From positions 1,056,936 to 1,120,935 of the forward strand of contig JAVLUZ010000169.1 of the NCBI GenBank assembly GCA_036768485.1: a stretch of 64,000 nucleotides of DNA, written 5' to 3'. The notes beneath the pieces were generated by a model, which had not been told where the DNA came from, searched no databases, and was given only the letters and a program-made list of their open reading frames with translations. Position numbers and translations under genes: made by a program. The stretch comes from Mermis nigrescens. Taxonomy: Eukaryota; Nematoda; Enoplea; Mermithida; Mermithidae. Of the stretch, positions 11,678 to 22,146 are shown one piece after another; position 1 is the stretch's first letter, and the number at the start of each line of letters is the position of its first letter.

Positions 11678-12825
11678 CGTTGAAGGGGCACTTCGTCACG
11701 AGACTGATAAACGAGATTCGGATCATCAGTATCTAATTTATCTTCGTTAGTCACGTCTTTGCTGACTTTTCTATTCTGCCGAATATTTCCTGAATAATGG
11801 AACGATCTGGGGTCTCTGTTTATCGTGTTATTTGAGCTAATTCGATTCTGTTTTTGCATGTGAAAGTCAACTTGTTCACCGTTTCGAAGTGGTGATCTGC
11901 ATTCTGATGTTACGTGATTTCTGCGGCCACATATCTCGCATGGCTTACTTTGAGGCCTAAACCAACAGAAATCTGATCTATGGTTCGTTCGTTTGCAGTG
12001 AACACATCGCTCTCTGTCGATCAAATTATTCTGATTAGAAAGTATCAACTGCTTAATCTGCCGCATTTCTGATTTTATTGCATCAAGCTCGGTTTTTACG
12101 TTGGAATTAGAAATGGTGTTTAAGTAATCTTTAGCATAAACACGTTCTTCACGTTCTAGTTGTGATTCAACATATAAAGCTGCTTTCCATGCATCGTCTA
12201 AGCATGTAAATTCACGATATTTGATTCCTTCTCTGATTTCAGCTAACATACCTCTAAGAAAAATTGGTTTTACGATTAGATTACGTGCATCTTCTGTTAA
12301 ATCTGGGTATGCGGCTCGTGCTAATTTCTTGAGTGATGTTATGTACTCATTTATGCTTTCTGTACGCTTCTGTTTTCTTTCGATTAAGAGCTGCTGGTGA
12401 ACATCACTATCGCGGCCAGCGGGGAATCGCCCAGCTAATAATTCTGTTAAACTCTCGTAATCAGTTGGATTTTCTCTACGTTTAATATCATCAAAAACTG
12501 CTGATGCTGAACCTGATAAATGCGCTTCGAGAAAAGCTTGGCGCATTTCATCGTCTTCTGGTCTTATTCCGTTTATAATCATAAATTTTTCCAACTTTTC
12601 GAGCCACTCAGTGAAACATTCCCCCAGAGCTCCTGTGAATAATGTTGGCTGCCTTATTGGTAAAATGCCATTCGTTCTAATGCCTATGCGTCGCATTTCA
12701 TTTACAAGTATGCTGTCTCGGGGTCTGTCCGTGCTCATTTCTGAAATTTTTTCATCTATGCGATCAATTGCACGCGTTAGATTTATATAACGATCATTTT
12801 CTTCTTTATCACTATCTGATGGCAT
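11659..12825 (-). CDS. Gag polyprotein with two zinc knuckles
   Basis: About 388 residues from the ATG at 12825; the frame is open a little farther upstream but without ATG. A retrotransposon Gag domain (about residues 45-220: PTLFTGALGECFTEWLEKLE, then the LSGSASAVFDDI and YITSLKKLARAAYPDL segments) precedes two CX2CX4HX4C knuckles, CVHCKRTNHRSDFC and CEICGRRNHVTSEC, and a basic tail. Gag binds and packages element RNA in cytoplasmic particles. The frame is intact while pol is absent, so this copy could still supply Gag. Confidence 0.88.
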   Translation of the reverse strand: MPSDSDKEENDRYINLTRAIDRIDEKISEMSTDRPRDSILVNEMRRIGIRTNGILPIRQPTLFTGALGECFTEWLEKLEKFMIINGIRPEDDEMRQAFLEAHLSGSASAVFDDIKRRENPTDYESLTELLAGRFPAGRDSDVHQQLLIERKQKRTESINEYITSLKKLARAAYPDLTEDARNLIVKPIFLRGMLAEIREGIKYREFTCLDDAWKAALYVESQLEREERVYAKDYLNTISNSNVKTELDAIKSEMRQIKQLILSNQNNLIDRERCVHCKRTNHRSDFCWFRPQSKPCEICGRRNHVTSECRSPLRNGEQVDFHMQKQNRISSNNTINRDPRSFHYSGNIRQNRKVSKDVTNEDKLDTDDPNLVYQSRDEVPLQRCSNQS

Positions 12826-13039
12826 ACTTCTTATATATTCGTTATCTACCAAAACTGATTTTTCAGCGTTCTTAATTATTTCCGTAAATTCGTCGAAAAC
12901 GGTTAACTTTATTTTTTCTGACTTTGATTTTCGATTAGTCAGTTTTACGATTTTTCGAGAAAATTTTTTGTTGTATGAAAATTATCGAAATAAGCAAAAT
13001 TCTGATCGATTTGATTATGCCTGCGTTACGACAGATCAC

Positions 13040-13070
13040 AGGTTAACGAATAGGCGCGATCGCCAGAAAA
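13040..13070 (-). promoter_or_regulatory. possible primer-binding site
   Basis: On the minus strand, a few bases after the 5' LTR end comes TGGCGATCGCGCC. It begins with the TGG expected opposite a tRNA 3' CCA and resembles the tRNA-Arg-complementary sites of several insect Ty3/gypsy elements, with mismatches. Identification of the tRNA is tentative. Confidence 0.4.
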
Positions 13071-13817
13071 TGTTACGACTTGGTAACAAAAGAAAAGAGC
13101 CGATTAGGTTTTGATGCTTTATTAGGAGAAAAAATAAACAAAAAATAGGTAAGTACGTTAATTTGAATGTATAATTTACGAAACGCGAATCATTTACCGG
13201 TTAGACATATGTCGTTTGCTCGTCTCGATTGTTAACGCTTAAATTTCGCTCCTTAGCTCCGAAAAACTGTTCAACTCTTATAACGTCCGATTATTCCGTT
13301 CGCTAAAGTTTACTCGCTCCTTCCGATCCGATCCGACTGCTTCTGACTTCTGATCGCGTTACTAACTCAACTATTTCGCTAACTATCTCTCGCCTTCGAT
13401 CGGAGCTTTCGTCATTTTTATTCAAAGTTTTACTTAGTATCTTAATTTAGCTTGCCTCGAGGAGCTTATGCTTTGTTAGGGCGTTGACTGTGGCCCTCGT
13501 CCTAATTCGCTTCTGCAACTATGATATAGTTCTCGCTTTGACTCGCTTACGATCAAGACTGTTGACTCCAAAATACGTCAGCCTTTGTACAGTTTTAGAT
13601 TAAAGTGTTTTGACAGATTGATTACGTGACTGAGTAGCATGTTCGCTCACTCGTTGAAGCTAAAACGTTTCGACGAGCTTTTCTAAAATATCTTACGAAT
13701 ACATTTAAAAATTATAGGCGCGCGGAAGATAAAAAGGTTGAATACAGTAAGAAAATGTTTGGCTACTTAGAAAAGGAAAAGCTTTTAAAAAGATACATAA
13801 ATCACTCTTTTGTCACA
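13071..13817 (-). repeat. 5' LTR of the LTR retrotransposon
   Basis: Direct copy of 9977-10720, from TGTTACGACTTGG to TTTTGTCACA, followed by TATG (13818-13821), the right-hand target duplication. In element orientation it precedes gag and should carry its promoter. Confidence 0.9.
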
Positions 13818-13821
13818 TATG

Positions 13822-15640
13822 TGCATAGGGTCAAGTGACTTGAGGCTAGGGAGTCGACCAAACATGGACCACGCAAAGCAAACCAAGGCCAACGACGCAA
13901 AAATTTGGCAAGAACCACGTAAAAATTCGAAAATAAAGACAAAAATCTTCAAAATCTTTAAAATGAACATTGGTCCAATGTTAAGTTTACGTGGTTGGTA
14001 GCCAACCACGATGTTTTCCTGCTGGCTAATCCATTTTCTTTAATTTTACATGTCCAACCACACAACTGGCCTTATGAGTAATTTTAGTTCTGAGTAATTA
14101 TGGTGATTTTCAGCTAAAAAAATCATAAATTTTTACGCTTCGCACCTGACTATTATTAAATCAGTATTGTATATTTAGAGCTGAACATCAAGTAGTGGTA
14201 TATTAGAGTGGAAAAATTATAAATTTGATGACCAGCTTTGCTTATTTTAAGACTGAATTCAGAACATAGATTAGCTGAATTTATTGAGATTTTAGTGTTA
14301 CAACTAATTTTTTGCAAAATTTCCTGGGGCTCATTCCACTGCGGAGGAGTGGAGGGCGGTGCTTGAGCGCGTCAATCTCCCTTCATCTGTGGAAGAAAAG
14401 GTGTGTCTTGTAATCTTTCTCGCCTTATCGAATGTATCCACATTATAAAATTTGGAAAGTGTGCAGCTCTAGTGATTCTAAAAATTTCTTTTTAAATTCA
14501 TCTTGGTCCATACTTGTTTTTCAAAAATTTTGTTTATGGCCTTCAAAATAAAATCCTGGATACGGGCATTGTAATCACACATAGGTGTGAGGAGACGGGT
14601 TTGGGGGAGGTTCGTAACCCCCAGAATCCGTAAGATTCCGAAATATCGATAGCCCCAGAATTAAATTTTAGCATGTGTTTTATTATTTTTGCGAGTTTTA
14701 CACTATCCAGATCCCCCAGAAGTGTTATCCGTACATTCTGTGTACTGAACTGAATTTCTCATTCATAAATTTTTGCACAATTGAATGACAGAGATCCGTT
14801 GATACTAATAAATATTAGAGGTCGCGAAAAGCATTTGACATCTATTAATGGACCCCACTGGGGGCCAGGACCGTAATAGATTTTCCCTAGATCAGCTAAT
14901 GCTGCAGTCTGCGCATTCAGGGGACAGGAGGGGCTCGAGCTCTTCATATGGAAAAGAAATTTAATTTTAAAGAAGGACTTCCCAAAAAGAAAAATTAAGA
15001 ATTCTTGAAATCAACTAAAAATGACCACCAAATGATGTTTCAGCATACTTTAGATTATAGTCAAGTCAGTATTTTTCAGCGCTCAGCGCCAGATGTCTTA
15101 ATTTTTCTATAATGCTTGTTATTTACAACGAAGCCCAAATATGACCTAGACCTACAAAATATGCTAATATTTATTATCGACTTATCAATTTCAGTCTTTG
15201 AAATGACCTAAATTTATGTAAAAAAAGCAGTTTTTAATCAAAGTTTAGTGGTGCCAATGAGACCATCGCTATTAGCACAACATTCTAACATGTAGACTTT
15301 CCAGGCAAAAACGTAGTAGCTTTAACGCCTTCTAACTTATTTTTCAGTCAAAATTCTAGAAAAATTTTAGGCGCTCCGCGCCGAGTTTAGTAGTTACTAT
15401 ATCTATATTTAGCCCCAAACGCGCTGATTCAAGCATTTAAAGTTAATCAAGTATCGGCGCATAATCTAAAGCATTATGAGCATGCGCTGGATACTGATAA
15501 TCAGTTTTGCGAGCACTTCAAACAATAGCTTCTGTATTAAAAGACATACATAAACAGTTTAATTTACACATTTTTTCCACCATTGCATGTAGCTCGACTA
15601 GAAACGCAAAATCATCTTCATTTTCGTATTGCTCCTAATT
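13822..15640. other. intergenic, no gene seen
   Basis: No exon-like frame is supported. Around 14570-14730 there is a weak resemblance to the C-rich block of MITE family A (CCCCCAGAA) without recognisable ends. Short GC-palindrome relics (CAGCGCTCAGCGCCA near 15080, AGGCGCTCCGCGCC near 15370) occur. Confidence 0.45.
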
Positions 15641-15747
15641 ACAAAAATTTCCCACAGATGCCAACCAAGCCCAAAAATTTTTTTCATCTCCCTTAATTTC
15701 GGTTGACAAATAGACCAAAAAGTGGAAAAAAATGATGGTTCCACTCA

Positions 15748-16100
15748 CCGTTTTTTCCCCAGCGATTTGGTTGACATTATAGACCGAACCCAAAATTTTT
15801 TTCCACTTTTTCCGACTTTTTACTACGTTTTTTGGGAGGTCTAAAAACGTTTAAAATAGAGCTCCTGTGTTGAAAAATCAGTTTTTTAAGTAGAAAATTT
15901 TATGTACACATGCAATAGCGGTGTTTGATGCACTTTTTGTATAAAAATTTCGCGCTCTACAAGAAATATCACGATCAGTATACGTTATTTATGTTGAAAC
16001 TTGAATTTCTTTCCTTCGGTAAAGCATTTTAGCCAATTCTGAAGTCGTTTTTGACAATTAAAACTATAATTTATCAAATGGCGCAAAGCGCCAGAAAATT
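15748..16100 (+). repeat. interspersed repeat E, copy 2
   Basis: Starts near CCGTTTTTTCCCCAGCG, continues GGTTGACATTATAGACC, and runs through AGAAATATCACGATCAGTAT to ACTATAATTTATCAAATGG. It matches 17440-17790 along its length and 8796-8995 in part. It leads directly into the tandem GC-palindrome array. Confidence 0.7.
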
Positions 16101-16690
16101 TTGAAATTTTAGCTCTCTAAATCATTTTTGCATTACAAAAACTGTGCAGAAGGTAAGGATTTTCAATCGTAGTGGAGTTCCAGGACCAGATTATCGATAA
16201 AAATGCTGCAATTGGCGCCGCACGGCTCAAACATCAATAACAAGTAAGGATTAAATCAATTCGGCGCGAAGCGCCGAAAAATTTTTGTAGTTTCACTTCT
16301 CTAAAACGCATTTTTGCATTACAAAAACTAACTGAATTCGTGCATCGTAGTAAAGTTCTAGATCAAATTTTCGATAAAAAAGTTGCAGTTGACGCGGCGC
16401 GGCTTGAAGATTAATAACAAAAAAGAATTAAATCAATTCGGTGCGAAGCGCCGAAAATTTTTTGTAGTTTCACTTCTCTAAAACGCATTTTTGCATTATA
16501 AAAACTAACTGAATCCGTGCAGAAGGTAAGGATTTTCAATCGTAGTGAAGTTCTAGACCAGATTGTCGATAAAAATGCTGCAATTGGTGCGGCGCGGCTT
16601 AAAGATTAATGATAAGTAAGAATTAAATCAATTCGGCGCGAAGCGCCGAAAAATTTTTGAAGTTTTAACTCTCTAAAACGCATTTTTAAC
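16080..16690 (+). repeat. tandem array, unit about 180 bp, with GC palindrome
   Basis: Three to four units repeat in order: GGCGCGAAGCGCCGAAAA, TTTGTAGTTTCACTTCTCTA, ACGCATTTTTGCATTACAAA, AGGTAAGGATTTTCAATCGT, GATAAAAATGCTGCAATTGG, CGGCGCGGCTTAAAGATTAA. The palindrome CGGCGCGAAGCGCCG falls at about 16264, 16440 and 16636. A further unit is at 17770-17985 behind the second long copy of repeat E, so unit and repeat E travel together. Confidence 0.8.
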
Positions 16691-17039
16691 ATTACAAAAA
16701 TTTTCCACAAATACCAACCAAGCCCAAAAATTTTTTCCATTTCCCGAAATTTCGGTTGACAAATAGACCAAAAAGTGGAAAAAAACGGTGGTTCCTCCAC
16801 AGTGTTGCCAACTCTGGAGAGACCAACCGCACATACCAACATTCAAAACCGGACAAAACCGACAAGAGCACAGTTAAATTCCGGACAAAACCAGACAAAC
16901 GATGTATACACTTGATAAATCACAAAGCGGCTAAAATTTATTCAAATCAACTATTACACTTAAATATCTACCACATTGAACGCATTTTGCACATAAAACA
17001 AGGCTTCATCAGAAAGTTATAACGATTCATTAAGGCACA

Positions 17040-17470
17040 CGATATCATCATCACAAATGCTACGATCGTACATTTTAGTGTTAAACAATTTAAGCTTTGG
17101 ATCAGTAACAGTGAAGGTGCAACAATTCTCGCCCTTCCAACAGTAAAAAACGAACACGTAATAAAGCATCAGTGGTTTTGACATCTAAGCGATTTCGTAG
17201 TTTGGTCTTCAGCAAACTTAATACAGAAATACCCCGTTCAACGCTAGCATTATAAAAGGGAAGACTTAAAGCAGACAATGCAAATGAGGCTTTAAAACTA
17301 ATGGCTTTAATGTGCTTGGCCGTTTTAACATGATTAAGAATAGCATCATGTTTTGGGGTAGATTAGCAGAACATAATTTACAGTGAGCAGAACCGTTTGA
17401 GCCTTCTACTAGCCACGATTTGGAATTTGGTTCCCGAACACCGTTTTTTCCCAGCGATTTGGTTGACATT
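17040..17470 (-). pseudogene. hAT transposase remnant: zinc finger plus dimerisation domain
   Basis: Reading leftward, WLVEGSNGSAHCKLCSANLP gives the CX2C half of a BED-type zinc finger. After a one-base frame change KHDAILNHVKTAKHIKAI supplies the H/H half. The next residues, LPFYNASVERGISVLSLLKT and KLRNRLDVKTTDALL, match the hAT C-terminal dimerisation region. The whole catalytic core between them is missing, and another frameshift occurs near 17120. It is a deletion derivative, not an enzyme. Confidence 0.7.
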
Positions 17471-18025
17471 ATAGACCAGACCTAAAATTTTTTCCAACTT
17501 TTTCCAACCTTTTTCCACGTTTTTTAAGAGGTCTAAAAATGTTTAAAATAGAACCCTTGTATTAAAAAATCAGTGTTTTTTAAGTAGAACATCCTATGTG
17601 CTCATGTAATAGCGGTGTTTGATGTACTTTTTGTATAAAAATTTCGCGCTCTACTAGAAATATCACGATCAGTATACGTTATTTCTGTTGAAATTTGAAT
17701 TTCCTTCCTTCAGTAAAGCATTTTAGCCAATTCTGAAGTCAATTTTGACAATAAAAACTATAATCTATCAAATGACGCGAAGCGCCAGAAAATTCTGAAA
17801 TTTTAGCTCTCGAAAACGCATTTTTGCATTACAAAAACTATCCAAATCCGTACAGAAGTTAAGGATTTTCAATCATAGAGTAGTTCTAGACCAGCTTGTC
17901 GATAAAAATGCTGCAATTGGCGTGCGCGGCGCGGCTTAAAGATTAATAACAAGTAAGATTCAATCAATTCGGCGCGAAGCGCCGAAAAATTTTTCAACTT
18001 TTACCTCTCTTAGACGCATTTTTGC
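17440..18025 (+). repeat. interspersed repeat E, copy 3, with one 180-bp unit
   Basis: Repeats the order of 15748-16290: CCGTTTTTTCCCAGCG, GGTTGACATTATAGACC, ATATCACGATCAGTATACG, then a GC-palindrome unit ending TTCGGCGCGAAGCGCCGAA. It interrupts the hAT remnant. Confidence 0.7.
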
Positions 18026-18906
18026 ATTTTGAAACCGGACAAAAGCGGACCAACAGCTTAAAAAACTGGACATCGAAAACTGGACATGACTGTCTACCGG
18101 ACATCAAGCCTGAAAAGCGGACATAAATGTCCGGTTTCCGGCCAAGTTGGCAACGGTGGCCTGTGCCTGGTGCACACCCCCTCCATTGCGATGCGATGCG
18201 TAGGCCGTGCCAGGCGTAACTCTTTTTTCTACAGTAAACAAAATTATCTTTTTTAATTTTGCTAGCTAAATAACTTATACACCAGCAGAACATTTGATGA
18301 TTAGATTTAGCTGTTTGTGTAACCAGTGAAACCAGACACGTAAACTTCGTAAAGTTATCAGCTTTTCACTATCCAAATCACCATTGCGTTCAGTAGGAAC
18401 CGTTTAGTGCTTCATCGCCTGAATGCTGGCATTACAGCACACAAAACAATCTGAAATAAAACAAAACTGGTTTCATTTGAACTTGTTTAATCCTAAAATA
18501 TTTACGAGTTGTCCATGTATGAATGGAGACTCCTCATTTATGATTCCCATTGACTTGTACACTCTTTTGTATGCACATACATAGGCAGAAACCAAATTCT
18601 GGGGGTCTGGCTTAGATAAAAATGAAAACGATCGGAAAAAAATTGCCAAAGTTTATTTCTGGAAACGGATTTTCGCGGGGAGGGATCTGTCGGTGTGAGA
18701 GGCTCACAACCCTCACCCTGGTGCTCCGATCACATTCAACAATTGCATGATACGTATTCCTTCTTTCTTATTTACTGCAGGTCGCTAGATCTCGCTGTAG
18801 CTAAGTAGCAAAGAAGGGTTTTTCAATAACATTTTTGCAGCATAATTTATTCTCGTCTTCTTCTAGCAGATTATTTAACTTGCAGATAAAAATCACGCAT
18901 TTAGCT

Positions 18907-19455
18907 ATAGTCTGTTTCATTTATCCGAGAGCTTTTTCAGCAAATGTTTTCGGAGGTTACAGTAACCCCTTCTTTCTTATTTACTGTAGGTCGCTAGATC
19001 TCACTATAGCTATGTAGTAAAGACGGTTTTTTCAACAACATTTTTGCGGCATAATTTATTCTCGTCTTCCAGCAGATCAATTAACTTACTAATAAAAATC
19101 GCGCATTCAACATATCCTGAGTCGACACTTTAAACACAATCGACTAAGATGTTAAGAAACGCCGCGAACTCCCGCATAGCTCAGTGGTAAAACCTCTTGC
19201 TTGTAGTCGAAGCAACCCGGGTTCGATTCCAGCCGATAACTTTTTGTCTAGCGCACTTACTGTAGTATGTCCCATCACTGATTAAATGCCTAAATCAAAA
19301 TTATTTAGGCGTATTAGTGCATTGAAAATGGAAGAATTCTAGCCACTCGCCCTCACTGAGCTGATCTGCCGAAGTACAGTAATTCGTCTTGTTTAGCTTA
19401 CTGTAGCCCTTAAAAGAATTGACTAAAAACCTCTCGAATAAATGAAACAGATTAT
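18907..19455. mobile_element. MITE, AGTCTGTTTCA family, long copy with tRNA-like insert
   Basis: Left end ATAGTCTGTTTCATTTATCC and right end ATAAATGAAACAGATTAT are inverted repeats with nearby GAGAGC/CTCTCG. A direct relative of its left interior lies at 18773-18900 (ACTGCAGGTCGCTAGATCTC). The 3' 347 bp recur immediately downstream (19456-19793), giving a tandem structure. Non-coding. Confidence 0.65.
19170..19240 (+). repeat. tRNA-like sequence (A and B boxes) within the MITE
   Basis: ATAGCTCAGTGGTAAAAC resembles an internal A box and GGTTCGATTCC is a perfect B box. Between them TGCTT-GTAGTCG-AAGCA could form an anticodon-type hairpin (anticodon AGT if real). Acceptor and T stems do not pair, so it is not a functional tRNA; it is more likely a tRNA-derived, SINE-like pol III promoter relic. 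Confidence 0.55.
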
Positions 19456-19793
19456 AATCCTATGTTGACGCTTTAAACACAATAGACCAAGATTTTAAGA
19501 AACGCCACAAACCCCAGCATAGCTTAGTGATAAAACGTCTTCTTGTTGTCAAAGCAACTGGAGTTCGATTCCTGCCGATAGCTTTTTATTCAGTGCACTT
19601 ACTTAGTATGTCCCAGCACTCATTAAATGCCTAAATTTAATTTATATGGGCGGATTAGTGCATTAAAAATGGAAGAATTCCAGCCACTCGCCCTCACTGA
19701 GGTGATCTGCCGAATTACAGTAATTCGTCTTGTTTCGCTTACTGTATCCTTTAAAAAATTCATTAAGAAGCTCTCAAATAAATGAAACAGACT
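19456..19793. repeat. tandem partial copy of the MITE with degenerate tRNA-like part
   Basis: Repeats 19107-19455 (ACTTTAAACACAAT, AAGAAACGCC, a degraded A box and GAGTTCGATTCC) and ends CTCAAATAAATGAAACAGAC. Roughly 85% similar by eye. Confidence 0.65.
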
Positions 19794-19944
19794 TGGCTAC
19801 ATGAGCGTATATTGTGGCGTACGTATGATTTTTCTTATGAATTAGCTCATGTTAATTTGGACATTGAGGGCCATGAGAGGAAACGAGCTGAATTTTATAC
19901 CACTGGATGAATTGGCCCCAAATATAAGGCCCAAAAGCCTTATA

Positions 19945-20174
19945 CAATAGTCTGTTTCATTTAACTTTGCGGTTTTCTATTGAATTTATCAGCACGAATC
20001 ATGCTACAAATGTGGTTTAAAATTATGATACAGTAATGCTGTTTTACAGTGGCAGGCGTCCCACCGTAACTCGATATATTGTAGAATATCATAACTGAGG
20101 CGTTAGTTTAAGACGCTTTTGTAGGCACTCTAAACTTTTTCAAAAACCTCGAAGTTAAATGAAACGTAGTATTG
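19945..20174. mobile_element. MITE, TTTCATTTAACTT-ended copy
   Basis: A 230-bp segment with inverted ends CAATAGTCTGTTTCATTTAA and TTAAATGAAACGTAGTATTG, related to the AGTCTGTTTCA family but with a different interior. Confidence 0.6.
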
Positions 20175-21676
20175 TAGGACTTGAATTACATGAGGTATGA
20201 GCACGTACATAGCTAGCGTAGTATGCAGATGGTTTAAAAGTAAACATTTGCTCTATGAAGTTGAATAGACATAATAAAAAGTGATGGCTGGTTGTTTTTG
20301 TATAACCTCGTCTATGTATGTATGTATATACGAGGGCTGCCCCATAAATTTCTTTTAGCTGTAACAACTTTTTTTTTAATAGGAGACATCAACATGCGGT
20401 TTTTTTCATATGGTGATGCAATTTCTGATTTACATTTCTAAAGTCATCATTTTTTTCTATATTCTTCCGCCTTTTATAGAAAAATTTTTCAAGGTTCTAT
20501 TTAGGTGTGGAAACATGTTTATTCCAACCCCCATACGAGGCCTTGCTTAAATCTCAATATCAAAAATTGGCGGAATTTTTTCATGTCTAATTTTTTAAAA
20601 CTGTAAATTTTGGTCCAATTTCACATACGTGTCTTTTCCTTACTTTTTACGTATTATTTATTTTTAAATAATTTACTGAAAAACAATCCGGAACTTCTTA
20701 GCTGTTTTCTTCTTTTTCTACAAGTTGACGTATTTTAATCTTCAGGGCAAATATAAAGAAATATAAAGGTAAAAAAATGAAATGTAAAAATAGAGATAAA
20801 ATTTAGCAAAGATAAAGTGCACACTAGGTAGGAGTGTATTTGCATTGGATTGACAAAGCGCATCAATGCGCTATTTCTTGACGTATTTTGGATCAAAATT
20901 TTGAGTGAGAATAGTTGTCCAATTTTCAAATACGTGGAAAATGACCTATTTTTGGCGAAACAAATAATTTCTAGCCCCATCGGCATCAAAGAAAAAAATC
21001 ACAACTTTTGGGGAGAACAGGGAATCGTTGATTTTTAGGGGGCGACCCACTCCGCCTGCTGACTTTTTACTTCTATTGGTGCTTTTTGCTATTGGGAGCG
21101 GTACGAATATTCAGAACAATCGTTCTAGATATCTAATCAGAGCGCTTGCTACTCAGGCACGTACATACATAGCTGGCCTTCGGAAATTGGGGGATGCTAA
21201 AATTTCGAAGTCAAAGACGAGGCGTTTCTCAGCGAGCTCTACGTACTGATTAATAAAAGATTTTAAAACAAATTCAAAAAAATTTATTTTGATTCAATTG
21301 TCTCTAAAAAGGAGGCTGTGTAAAATAACCACACAAATGATTTCTCAACATTACATCCATAATCTGTGAGCAGCGTCTGTAAATTTTGACATATTCACCA
21401 TGTTTACACTGCTGTTTGGAAGATTGACGCGCCGGAAAATTTTGGGCCCATTAGCTCAAAAAGTAAGCTAAAATCTACTCGTATTATGGCAATCTTTCAA
21501 AGACGCTTCAAGAATTTTCAATTTTTCCTTTGCGGGACTCTTGTAAAAAATACTCGTACTTTCAACATTTTGGGGGATTAGTCCCCCTATCCCTCAAACA
21601 GATGCATGCTTGTTGCTACTAAGCAGCATGGGGATTTTTTTCGGGATTTCTGCATAAAGCAACCATCAATGCGTAC
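20175..21676. other. intergenic, no gene seen
   Basis: No supported exon. Near 20330 CGAGGGCTGCCCCATAAATT looks like a transposon end but no partner was found. At about 21153-21185 a truncated copy of hAT MITE family B (CAGGCACGTACATACATAGC) is present. Confidence 0.45.
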
Positions 21677-22134
21677 TAACTGACTTCTAAATGTTTGTGA
21701 CTGGTTCATATCTAAAGAAAGTGTATTTTTGGCCTATTGGCAGTCACATAAAATAATAATAATGCTTTATTCAAACCCGTAGGTACAATACAATGTTAAG
21801 AATAATACGCAACGTTTCGACAAGTTAGTTCTTACCGTCGTCGTCAGGTTTTTACAGAATATAAGAGTTAGCACCAGGAATGAATTCCATCAGCTAAGTA
21901 TCATTTATTTCTAAAGCTGGCGCGCAAACTTTAAAAATAAATGATACTTAGCTGTAAGGTTCGATTCCTGGTGCCCACAACTTCTTATATTCTGTAAGAG
22001 CCTGACGACGACGGTAGGTTAACTGTCGAAACGTTGCGTATTATTCTTAACATTGTATTGTACCTACGGGTTTGAATAAAGCATTATTATTATTTTATGT
22101 GACTGCCAATAGGCCAAAAATACACTTTCTTTAG
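21677..22134. mobile_element. miniature Penelope-derived fold-back (458 bp)
   Basis: The left half and the right half are inverted copies of the Penelope terminal region seen at 36458-36745, with no RT. The dodecamer ATCAATGCGTAC flanks both sides (21665-21676 and 22135-22146), a target duplication. The left end has the same asymmetric extension (ACTGACTTCTAAATGTTTG) as the full-length palindromic insertion at 32275. The two halves differ from each other around 21835-21905, so the inversion is not a simple recent copy. The right half keeps the tRNA-like B box GGTTCGATTCC; the A box is lost. Confidence 0.82.
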
Positions 22135-22146
22135 ATCAATGCGTAC

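Larger units (their letters stand above)
9977..13817 (-). mobile_element. LTR retrotransposon lacking pol
   Basis: Two LTRs of 744 and 747 bp in direct orientation (9977-10720 and 13071-13817), each with TG...CA ends, flank a 2350-bp interior and are bordered by TATG on both sides (4-bp target duplication). LTR identity is high, with a few substitutions and one short replaced patch, so insertion is fairly recent. On the minus strand the interior encodes a Gag and a second short frame but no protease, RT or integrase. It must depend on enzymes from a related element. Gag type suggests the Ty3/gypsy group, an inference. Confidence 0.88.
16796..18159 (-). mobile_element. decayed hAT transposon with terminal CAGTGTTGCCAACT
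   Basis: Left end CAGTGTTGCCAACTC and right end AAGTTGGCAACGGTG are imperfect inverted repeats; subterminal regions at both ends are rich in GGACAAAA and ACCGGACA words. Between them is a minus-strand transposase remnant (17040-17470) and an insertion of repeat E plus a palindrome unit (about 17440-18025). No clear 8-bp target duplication remains. Confidence 0.6.

Noticed and set aside
19170..19240. Functional tRNA-Thr (AGT) gene
   Set aside because: A and B boxes and an anticodon-like hairpin exist but acceptor, D and T stems do not pair, and a second degraded copy lies in the same mobile repeat.
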